Positions 57,568 through 64,000 of a stretch of DNA of 64,000 nt are shown one piece after another (position 1 is the first letter of the stretch; each line of letters starts with the position of its first letter). The notes beneath the pieces were generated by a model. That model did no database searches. It worked only from the letters and a program-made list of their open reading frames with translations, and was not told where the DNA came from. Origin of the DNA: Pantoea agglomerans NBRC 102470 (GTDB lineage: Bacteria > Pseudomonadota > Gammaproteobacteria > Enterobacterales > Enterobacteriaceae); the NCBI RefSeq assembly GCF_001598475.1, contig NZ_BCZA01000005.1, forward strand, positions 62,001 through 126,000, written 5' to 3'. The position numbers were made by a program, and so were the translations under genes.

Positions 57568-57613
57568 CATTCATTTCACGAGGCCTGGCTTCGTCTACTT
57601 TTGGACAACTTTT

Positions 57614-58744
57614 ATGGCTTACTCCACTTTCTCACAGAACAAAAATGATCAGCTGAAAGAGCCGATGTTTTTCGGTCAGTCCGTAAACGTGGCGCGCTTC
57701 GACCAGCAAAAATATGACATCTTTGAAAAGCTGATCGAAAAGCAGCTCTCCTTCTTCTGGCGTCCGGAAGAGGTCGACGTTTCACGCGATCGCATCGATT
57801 ACCAGGCGCTGCCGGATCATGAAAAACATATCTTTATCAGCAACCTGAAGTATCAGACGCTGCTGGATTCGATTCAGGGCCGCAGCCCGAACGTCGCGCT
57901 GCTGCCGCTGATCTCGATTCCTGAACTGGAAACCTGGATTGAAACCTGGGCGTTCTCAGAGACGATTCACTCCCGTTCTTACACCCACATCATCCGTAAT
58001 ATCGTTAACGATCCGGCAGTGGTGTTTGACGATATCGTCACCAATGAGCAGATTCTGGCGCGTGCTCAGGATATCTCACGCTATTACGACGATCTGATTG
58101 AGATGACCAACTACTGGCATCAGCTGGGTGAAGGCACGCATCAGGTCAACGGCAAACCGGTTGTCGTCAGCCTGCGCGCCCTGAAGAAGCAGCTCTATAT
58201 CTGCCTGATGAGCGTCAATGCGCTGGAAGCGATCCGTTTCTATGTCAGCTTCGCCTGTTCATTCGCGTTCGCCGAGCGCGAGCTGATGGAAGGCAATGCC
58301 AAAATCATCAAGCTGATTGCCCGCGATGAAGCGCTGCACCTGACCGGCACCCAGCACATGCTGAATCTGCTGCGCAGCGGTGAAGACGATCCGGAGATGA
58401 AAGAGATTGCGGCAGAGTGCCGTGAAGAGTGCTTCGAGCTGTTTAAGAAAGCAGCGCTGCAGGAGAAAGAGTGGGCAGAATATCTGTTCAGCGGCGGCTC
58501 AATGATCGGCCTGAACAAAGATATTCTCTGCCAGTACATTGAGTACATCACCAATATCCGTATGCAGGCTGTTGGCCTTGATTTGCCGTTCCAGACGCGC
58601 TCAAACCCAATCCCATGGATTAACTCCTGGCTGGTCTCTGACAACGTTCAGGTTGCGCCGCAGGAAGTGGAAGTGAGCTCCTATCTGGTGGGTCAGATCG
58701 ATTCTGAAGTAGGCGCTAACGACTTCGACGACTTCCAGCTTTAA
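57614..58744 (+). CDS. nrdB: Class Ia ribonucleotide reductase, beta subunit
   Basis: A 376-aa radical-generating subunit. The di-iron ligands lie in [25 protein letters not shown] and [12 protein letters not shown], and the tyrosyl radical residue Tyr122 is the Tyr of SRSYTHI. The C-terminal [18 protein letters not shown] is the tail that docks on NrdA. Length equals E. coli NrdB (376 aa). yfaE begins two bases after its stop, so iron-cofactor maintenance is cotranscribed. Confidence 0.98.
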   Translation: MAYSTFSQNKNDQLKEPMFFGQSVNVARFDQQKYDIFEKLIEKQLSFFWRPEEVDVSRDRIDYQALPDHEKHIFISNLKYQTLLDSIQGRSPNVALLPLISIPELETWIETWAFSETIHSRSYTHIIRNIVNDPAVVFDDIVTNEQILARAQDISRYYDDLIEMTNYWHQLGEGTHQVNGKPVVVSLRALKKQLYICLMSVNALEAIRFYVSFACSFAFAERELMEGNAKIIKLIARDEALHLTGTQHMLNLLRSGEDDPEMKEIAAECREECFELFKKAALQEKEWAEYLFSGGSMIGLNKDILCQYIEYITNIRMQAVGLDLPFQTRSNPIPWINSWLVSDNVQVAPQEVEVSSYLVGQIDSEVGANDFDDFQL

Positions 58745-58746
58745 TT

Positions 58747-59007
58747 ATGAGTCGCGACGTTGTTATTCTGCGCAGTTCCGGCACCCGGCTGGAATGCACA
58801 GACGAGCATACCAATCTGCTGACGCTGCTGGAAGCCAACAATCTCTGCGTGGAGTTTCAGTGCCGCGAAGGTTATTGCGGCTCCTGCCGGATGCGGCTGC
58901 TGAAAGGCGAAGTGCATTACCCACAGCGGCCGCTGGCCTTTGTGCAGCAGGATGAGATCCTGCCCTGCTGCTGCAAAGCCAAAGGCGAGATTGAGCTGGA
59001 GTTATAA
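58747..59007 (+). CDS. yfaE: YfaE 2Fe-2S ferredoxin for NrdB cofactor maintenance
   Basis: An 86-aa plant-type ferredoxin. The cluster cysteines follow the CX4CX2C...C layout in CREGYCGSC and a later cysteine in EILPCCCKAKG. In E. coli YfaE helps restore the diferric-tyrosyl cofactor of NrdB. The gene starts two bases after nrdB. Length matches the family (84 aa in E. coli). Confidence 0.95.
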   Translation: MSRDVVILRSSGTRLECTDEHTNLLTLLEANNLCVEFQCREGYCGSCRMRLLKGEVHYPQRPLAFVQQDEILPCCCKAKGEIELEL

Positions 59008-59344
59008 CTGAGGTGGAATAAGTCTGGCTTGATTTGCTGTGAGATCGAGTCAGCTTAGGGAACACGGTCAGATCGGAAAGACGCAAAAAGCGTCATCCCT
59101 GACAGCTCGGCCCGCGCGATTACGCACCTCATCCCTGAGGTGCGCCCGTAGCCGGGCCAACGCGTTGCGTTGTTCAAAAACGCTCCCGGCGTTTTTGTCC
59201 CAAGCGCGGGACGCTTTCCTCCTCTGCCCGTGTTCCCTGCGCTTTGAGCTAATTTATTGCTGCGAGAATGACGCTGTATGGGGGTTAATTCGCAGTCACA
59301 TACAAAAACGGGCGCCTCAGGCGCCCGTTTTATTTTCACTGATA
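59008..59344. repeat. Multi-hairpin intergenic region after yfaE
   Basis: About 340 bp without a gene. It holds a series of perfect hairpins: GACGC/GCGTC at 59080-59094, CGCACCTCA/TGAGGTGCG at 59123-59144 and CAAAAACGC/GCGTTTTTG at 59175-59197. It resembles a dispersed intergenic repeat, which needs a genome search. The last 37 bp are the shared terminator. Confidence 0.55.
59308..59336. terminator. Bidirectional terminator for nrdAB-yfaE and yfaY
   Basis: ACGGGCGCC at 59308-59316 pairs with GGCGCCCGT at 59320-59328 around a 3-nt loop. As before and Ts after the stem suit both strands. Confidence 0.85.
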
Positions 59345-60541
59345 TTACTGTCTGACAGTTTCAACCACATCAATCCAGCCGTGACCGGTGCTCACTTCGC
59401 TGCCGTGTAACCAGCGGCGCAGCATGTTCATCGCCATCATTGCCACCACCTTCTGCCGCGTCTCCAGATTATGGCGACCGGTACTGAACTTCACGCGCTG
59501 ACCAAAACTGCCATCCGGTGTATGCAGCGCCACCGAAATCTCTTCCTGCTCCAGGCTGCCAACAGAGAGCGCCAGCGCAGCCTGCTGCTGTGCAGCAAGT
59601 TCGCGGGTGCGGATCACCTGCTGCTCCAGCGTCTCCTGCCGGGGTGGAAAGATGTCAGCGCCACGCAGCGGCACGCTGGCGCCAGCCAACTGCCAGTAGA
59701 GCAGTCCGGCGGTGTATTGCTCACTGATTGCCAGCTGCTCACCGCGCTGCTCCAGCTCACGTGCCAGCAGCGCCGGTAAGCCTTCGGTGCCTTCGAAAAT
59801 GGTGCACTCCGCCAGTTGCAGACGCACCTGCTGCCACACCTGCTCCATCGCCACCCGCTGACTGGCCGGGCCGGTGAGCTTGATCTCAATGATCGGCATG
59901 GACGAGCGATATCCCATGACCACGCCTTCCGGCAGCGCCAGCGGCTCCAGTTCGGCGGCAATATCGCTTTCACCGCGACCAAAGGTGGTCAGCCGCAGAC
60001 AAATCGGTGGCTCGGGCGGCGAAAATTTCGCTTTCAGACGGGGGATGATCTGCTGCTCCACCATCACTTTAAATTCAGACGGCACACCAGGCGTGAAGAA
60101 CATCCAGCAGCGATTGAGTTGCAGGGCAAAGCCACAGGCGGTACCGACCGGATTATCAATCAGTTCCGCATTGGCCGGGATTTCCGCCTGCTTGCGATTG
60201 CTGGCCGCCATCACGCGTCCCCGGCTGGCGAACCAGGCTTCCATCTGTTCCAGCCACTCCTGCTGCACCTCAAGCTCAACGCCACAGGCTCTGGCGGCTG
60301 CCAGCGCACTGAGATCGTCACTGGTCGGCCCCAGACCGCCATTCACAATCAGCACATCTGCCTCATGGCTGCGCGCCTGTAGCGTGGCGATTAGCGATTC
60401 GAGTGAATCTCCTACCGTGGTACGGCTGGTCATAGGCAACCCTTGCTGGAACAACATATCCGCCAGCCAGGCTGCGTTGGTATCGACGATTTGGCCATGC
60501 AGCACCTCATCCCCGGTCGACAGCATCTCTACTCTAATCAC
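59345..60541 (-). CDS. yfaY: YfaY, CinA-like protein
   Basis: A 398-aa CinA-family protein. The N-terminal MoCF/COG1058 domain opens with MLSTGDEVLHGQIVDTNAAW and includes VNGGLGPTSDDLSALAAA and NPVGTACGFALQLN. The C-terminal CinA/PncC-like region lacks a clear amidohydrolase active site, as does E. coli YfaY (400 aa), so NMN deamidase activity is doubtful. Domain one may act as a nucleotide pyrophosphatase, as in other CinA proteins. It aligns with E. coli YfaY over its whole length and is convergent with the nrd operon. Confidence 0.93.
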   Translation of the reverse strand: MIRVEMLSTGDEVLHGQIVDTNAAWLADMLFQQGLPMTSRTTVGDSLESLIATLQARSHEADVLIVNGGLGPTSDDLSALAAARACGVELEVQQEWLEQMEAWFASRGRVMAASNRKQAEIPANAELIDNPVGTACGFALQLNRCWMFFTPGVPSEFKVMVEQQIIPRLKAKFSPPEPPICLRLTTFGRGESDIAAELEPLALPEGVVMGYRSSMPIIEIKLTGPASQRVAMEQVWQQVRLQLAECTIFEGTEGLPALLARELEQRGEQLAISEQYTAGLLYWQLAGASVPLRGADIFPPRQETLEQQVIRTRELAAQQQAALALSVGSLEQEEISVALHTPDGSFGQRVKFSTGRHNLETRQKVVAMMAMNMLRRWLHGSEVSTGHGWIDVVETVRQ

Positions 60542-60715
60542 GTTGAGTTCTCCTTTTCACGTTTGCTTTACTGTACGAACTCCTCCCGCCAGACACAATC
60601 GGCATCACCAGGGATTGTGACCATTGCGTCTCAGGCACGTTGCACATAAAGATAGCGAGGGTGAAGCAGGATCAAGGGTGGTGAAGGTGTTCAGGGAGTT
60701 AAAAACCAATAAAAA

Positions 60716-60741
60716 CGGCGGGATTGCCCCGCCGCTTTTTT
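60716..60741. terminator. Terminator after elaB
   Basis: CGGCGGG at 60716-60722 pairs with CCCGCCG at 60728-60734. A run of As before and Ts after make it usable on both strands. Confidence 0.85.
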
Positions 60742-60780
60742 ACTACTGTTGTCTGCTACAACTGAGTCAGCGAATCGCGA

Positions 60781-61092
60781 TTAGCGACGCGCCAGCAGCA
60801 GACCAAGTACCAGACCGGCTGTTGCACCGATACCGACACCCTGCCACGGTTTTTCGTGCACGTAATCGTCTGCACGGTAAGCCGCTTGTTTAGCGCGATA
60901 GTAGTAGCTATCGGACGCCTGGCTGACACGGGATTTCACATCGTTCAGCGCCTGTTCGGCTTTGCTCTTAAGCTCAATGTACTTCTGATCGGCCGGATCA
61001 CCTGATGCCTTAAGAACTTCTTCCAGCGTTTCGGTCAGTAACGCAATATCGTCATCGAGGCCCGTTTCGAATTGATTTGTCTGATTTACCAT
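60781..61092 (-). CDS. elaB: ElaB, tail-anchored ribosome-associated protein
   Basis: A 103-aa protein of the ElaB/YqjD family (DUF883). I start at ATG 61092 (MVNQTNQFETGLDDDIALLT), not at the upstream ATG of a 114-aa frame. The middle is helical and charged, and residues about 84-103 (GVGIGATAGLVLGLLLARR) form a C-terminal membrane anchor. E. coli ElaB associates with ribosomes at the inner membrane in stationary phase and is controlled by RpoS. It lies alone, ended by the terminator at 60716-60741. Confidence 0.93.
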   Translation of the reverse strand: MVNQTNQFETGLDDDIALLTETLEEVLKASGDPADQKYIELKSKAEQALNDVKSRVSQASDSYYYRAKQAAYRADDYVHEKPWQGVGIGATAGLVLGLLLARR

Positions 61093-61427
61093 CGTTTCCT
61101 CCGTGTGAATTGCAAAGCAGTTCATTAACTATAGTCATAATCTGGCGCTCTGCTGATTTCCTGCTCCAGGAATCACCTGATTTTTCATCTGTTAATCTTG
61201 CTTAGTGCAGGCTGTGCGCCGTTTCGCTACGCAAAGAAGTGTAAGACGCAGCGGCAACCGCGGAATTTCGCTTCGCTTCTTTGATTAATCTGATAAATTT
61301 TGTTGTGACTGAATTTTCCAGTAACCCTACTGTCGTACCCCTCTGTTGCCTGTGATTATCGGGCCATGAAAGTGCATTTTGCACGACAGTCACGACACCC
61401 TCGAACAGCTAAGGAATAATCTCTGGC
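61093..61427. other. Divergent intergenic region elaB/opgD
   Basis: 335 bp between divergent genes. It should hold the elaB and opgD promoters. I see no RNA gene or strong repeat. Confidence 0.5.
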
Positions 61428-63086
61428 ATGAATCGAAGAATGTTTATGAAAGCGTCAATGGCCTTCTCCGCCGTCAGCGGCATGACCGGCCTGTCAACGC
61501 TGTTTGCGCAATCCGCATGGGCAGAAGATGGCATTGCTGACGGAACCGCCGTACGCTTCGATTTCGACGTATTGAAGAAAAACGCGGCTGCACTGGCGAA
61601 AAAACCCTGGGGCGGAGCACCGGGCGCGCTGCCGGAGACGCTGGCCACATTGACCCCGCAGGCGTACAACGAAATTCAGTATGACGCCAACCACTCACTC
61701 TGGAACAACCTGCCCGATCGTCAACTGGACGTTCAGTTCTTCCATGTCGGTATGGGCTTCAAGCGGCGCATCCGCATGTTCTCTGTCGACGGCGAGAGTC
61801 GCGAAGCGCGCGAAATTCACTTCCGTCCCGAATTGTTCAACTACAACGACGCCAAAGTTGATACGAAGCAGCTGGAGGGCAAAACTGACCTCGGCTTCGC
61901 CGGGTTCCGCGCCTTTAAAAAACCGGAACTGGCCCGTCGCGACATCGTCTCCTTCCTTGGCGCAAGCTACTTCCGTGCCGTTGACGATACTTTCCAGTAC
62001 GGCCTCTCGGCGCGTGGCGTAGCGATCAACACCTTCAGCAATGGCCAGGAAGAGTTTCCCGATTTCACCGCCTTCTGGTTTGAAACGCCAAAAGCGGAAG
62101 ATACCACCTTTACCTGCTACGCCCTGCTGGATGGTGCCAGCGTCACCGGTGCTTACAAATTCATCATCCATTGCGAAGAGAAACGCGTGGTGATGGAGGT
62201 GGAAAACCACCTGTTTGCCCGTAAAGAGATCCGTCAGATTGGCATCTCGCCAATGACCAGTATGTTCAGCTGCGGCACCAACGAACGCCGCATGTGCAAC
62301 ACTTACCATCCGCAGATCCATGACTCCGATCGCCTGGCGATGTGGACCGGTAAAGGTGAATGGATTGCCCGTCCGCTGAATAATCCTCAGCGTCTGCAGT
62401 TCAACGCCTATGAAGATGAGAATCCACGTGGGTTTGGCCTGCTGCAGCTTAATCACGACTTCAAAGATTATCAGGATGTGATTGGCTGGTATGACAAACG
62501 TCCCAGCCTGTGGGTTGAGCCGGTCGGTAAGTGGGGCAAAGGCGCGATCAACCTGATGGAGATCCCGACTACGGGTGAAACGCTGGATAACGTGGTCTGC
62601 TTCTGGCAACCGGCTGAGCCAATCAAAGCGGGCAGCGAGCTGAACTTCTCCTACAAGCTTTACTGGAGTGGTCTGCCGCCGGTGCGTAGCGGTCTGGCGC
62701 GCGTGGATGCAACCCGTACCGGTATCGGTGGTTTCCCGGAAGGGTGGGCACCTGGCGAACACTTCCCGGAAACCTGGTGCCGCCGCTTCGCCATCGATTT
62801 TATTGGTGGCGATCTGCAGGCTGCTGCGCCGAAAGGGATTGAGCCGGTGATTACCGTTTCATCCGGTAGCGTGAAGCAGGTTGAGATTCTGTATGTCGAT
62901 CCGCTTAAGGGCTATCGCATCCTGTTTGACTGGTATCCGAACAGCGATTCCACCGAGCCGGTAGAGATGCGTCTGTTCCTGCGCAGCAAAGATGAGACGC
63001 TGAGTGAAACCTGGCTCTATCAATATTTCCCGCCTGCGCCGGATCAGCGTAAATATGTCGACGACCGCCAGATGACGGTGGGTTGA
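61428..63086 (+). CDS. opgD: OpgD (MdoD) periplasmic glucan biosynthesis protein
   Basis: A 552-aa periplasmic protein that shapes the backbone of osmoregulated periplasmic glucans. The N-terminus is a Tat signal ([18 protein letters not shown] ... AQSAWA), so it is exported folded. The conserved core ([60 protein letters not shown]) matches E. coli OpgD throughout. Length equals the E. coli protein (551 aa). It is not in an operon; a strong terminator follows. Confidence 0.96.
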   Translation: MNRRMFMKASMAFSAVSGMTGLSTLFAQSAWAEDGIADGTAVRFDFDVLKKNAAALAKKPWGGAPGALPETLATLTPQAYNEIQYDANHSLWNNLPDRQLDVQFFHVGMGFKRRIRMFSVDGESREAREIHFRPELFNYNDAKVDTKQLEGKTDLGFAGFRAFKKPELARRDIVSFLGASYFRAVDDTFQYGLSARGVAINTFSNGQEEFPDFTAFWFETPKAEDTTFTCYALLDGASVTGAYKFIIHCEEKRVVMEVENHLFARKEIRQIGISPMTSMFSCGTNERRMCNTYHPQIHDSDRLAMWTGKGEWIARPLNNPQRLQFNAYEDENPRGFGLLQLNHDFKDYQDVIGWYDKRPSLWVEPVGKWGKGAINLMEIPTTGETLDNVVCFWQPAEPIKAGSELNFSYKLYWSGLPPVRSGLARVDATRTGIGGFPEGWAPGEHFPETWCRRFAIDFIGGDLQAAAPKGIEPVITVSSGSVKQVEILYVDPLKGYRILFDWYPNSDSTEPVEMRLFLRSKDETLSETWLYQYFPPAPDQRKYVDDRQMTVG

Positions 63087-63093
63087 TGTAAAC

Positions 63094-63121
63094 AGGCGAG
63101 GCTCAGGCCTCGCCTTTTTTT
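63094..63121 (+). terminator. opgD terminator
   Basis: AGGCGAGGC at 63094-63102 pairs with GCCTCGCCT at 63107-63115, loop TCAG, followed by seven Ts. It lies 8 bp after the opgD stop and overlaps the end of elaA. Confidence 0.9.
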
Positions 63122-63578
63122 ATGGCGCGTTCTTCAGCATATCGACGTGAGGGATCCCATCTTCCAGGTAGTTCTCCCCCACCGCGACAAAGCCATGCTG
63201 CCCATAGAAACTTTCCAGATGCGCCTGCGCGGAGAGAAACAGATCGCGGCCCGGCCAGTGTTGCTGACAACTGTTGATTGCCTGCTCCATCAGACGGTTC
63301 CCCAGCCGCGCACCACGAACCCGATCTGAAACAATCACCCGTCCGATTTTCACCGGGCTGGTCTCATCCTCCGGGGAGAGCAGTCGCGCATAGGCCACCA
63401 GCTGATCATCCGCCATTCCCAGCAGATGCCGGTTTTCCGCGTGCAAATCTTTGCCATCCACATCAAGGTAAGCGCACTGCTGTTCCACCACAAACACGGC
63501 ACTGCGCAACGCCAGCAGTGCATAGAGCTGTGAGGGGGTCAATTCGCTATGGTGTTTATCCTGCCAGTTAATGTCCAT
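63120..63578 (-). CDS. elaA: ElaA, GNAT-family acetyltransferase
   Basis: A 152-aa GNAT acyltransferase. I start at ATG 63578 (MDINWQDKHHSEL), which has AAAGGAGA upstream and matches the E. coli ElaA start. A longer frame adds seven residues without support. The acetyl-CoA loop is IGRVIVSDRVRGARLGNRL, and AQAHLESFYGQHGFVAVGE is the typical C-terminal GNAT segment. The acceptor substrate is not established. It sits between opgD and nuoN as a single gene. Confidence 0.93.
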   Translation of the reverse strand: MDINWQDKHHSELTPSQLYALLALRSAVFVVEQQCAYLDVDGKDLHAENRHLLGMADDQLVAYARLLSPEDETSPVKIGRVIVSDRVRGARLGNRLMEQAINSCQQHWPGRDLFLSAQAHLESFYGQHGFVAVGENYLEDGIPHVDMLKNAP

Positions 63579-63652
63579 GGTCTCTCCTTTAAACCACACA
63601 CTCTACATCAGCGCGGTGTCGCCAGCACCTGCTGGTGACACTATCTTACAGG

Positions 63653-63681
63653 CAAAAAAAATCAGGCCCGGAGGCCTGATT
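63653..63681 (-). terminator. Terminator of the nuo operon
   Basis: AATCAGGCC at 63660-63668 pairs with GGCCTGATT at 63673-63681 around a 4-nt loop. The A run at 63653-63660 gives Ts on the minus strand, after the nuoN stop. Confidence 0.88.
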
Positions 63682-63701
63682 CGTCAGTCGCAGCAACGCG
63701 C

Positions 63702-64000
63702 TTACATCAGCGGCTGAGCCATCTGCACCAGTCTGATCAGCGGCTGCGGGTAAACCCCTAACAGCAGCACCAGAATGGCAGAAATCAGTACTACCACACC
63801 ACCGGCCGTAAATGCCCAGTTAGCCGGGGTATCACGGGTATGCAGTTCTGGCGGGCTGAGGTAGAGACTCACCGTCACGCGCAGATAGTAGTAGAGGCCA
63901 ATCGCACTACCCGCGACTACAGCACCGGTCAGCCACCACAGGTGCGCACTGACGCCTGAAGCGATAACGTAGAATTTACCGATAAAGCCCAGCGTCATCG
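63702..64000 (-). CDS. nuoN: NADH-quinone oxidoreductase subunit N (3' end)
   Basis: The last 99 or so codons of nuoN; the gene continues past the right edge of the window. [20 protein letters not shown], then [18 protein letters not shown] and [19 protein letters not shown] match the C-terminal helices of E. coli NuoN, one of the antiporter-like proton-pumping subunits of respiratory complex I. It is the last gene of the nuo operon, followed by a terminator. Confidence 0.95.
   Translation of the reverse strand, partial: MTLGFIGKFYVIASGVSAHLWWLTGAVVAGSAIGLYYYLRVTVSLYLSPPELHTRDTPANWAFTAGGVVVLISAILVLLLGVYPQPLIRLVQMAQPLM

Overview
The window is chromosomal DNA of an enterobacterium, most likely Erwiniaceae and probably Pantoea. 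Proteins such as RcsB, NrdA, NrdB, GyrA and UbiG are close to their Escherichia coli counterparts as I remember them. Gene order is also enterobacterial: yojI-alkB-apbE-ompC-micF, rcsD-rcsB><rcsC, gyrA<>ubiG, nrdA-nrdB-yfaE, yfaY, elaB, opgD, elaA, nuoN. The genus is an inference, because there is no rRNA in the window.

Layout. (1) Bases 1-9360 are the right part of an AT-rich genomic island that continues past the left edge. It ends at a 23-bp copy of the 3' end of a proline tRNA gene (proL type) followed by that tRNA's terminator, the usual right attachment site of a tRNA-targeted island. It carries an overlapping operon of three tyrosine recombinases with two small downstream genes, then unrecognised cargo: a small acidic protein, an AlpA-type regulator operon, a 284-aa protein and a divergent DUF4062-type protein. 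(2) Bases 9484-16578 are core: two small ORFs, a stand-alone phosphopantetheinyl transferase, yojI, alkB, apbE, two small ORFs, ompC and the divergent sRNA gene micF. alkB follows apbE directly, with no ada between them. (3) Bases 16760-42053 are a type I secretion/giant adhesin locus on the minus strand: a 6001-aa BapA-like adhesin with about 55 Ig-like modules, a 647-aa Ig-like companion, then a TolC-type channel, an ABC transporter and a membrane fusion protein. With an MFS gene, the locus separates micF from rcsD, which are neighbours in E. coli. (4) Bases 43965-50181 hold the Rcs phosphorelay. (5) Bases 50182-51153 hold a three-copy palindromic repeat with AGCCACC-type heptamer arrays next to the gyrA terminator. 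(6) Bases 51154-64000 are core housekeeping genes: gyrA, ubiG, class Ia ribonucleotide reductase with its ferredoxin, yfaY, elaB, opgD, elaA and the 3' end of nuoN.

How the genes work together. The adhesin locus contains everything for one-step secretion of very large Ig-like proteins, with two likely substrates beside a dedicated three-part machine. RcsD, RcsB and RcsC are the complete core envelope-stress relay. NrdA, NrdB and YfaE make and maintain the aerobic dNTP supply, with DnaA-box and NrdR-box-like sequences upstream. The best candidates for something undescribed are the island's recombinase cassette and DUF4062 cargo, the 647-aa companion protein, and the palindromic repeat, whose arms show one compensatory base-pair change.
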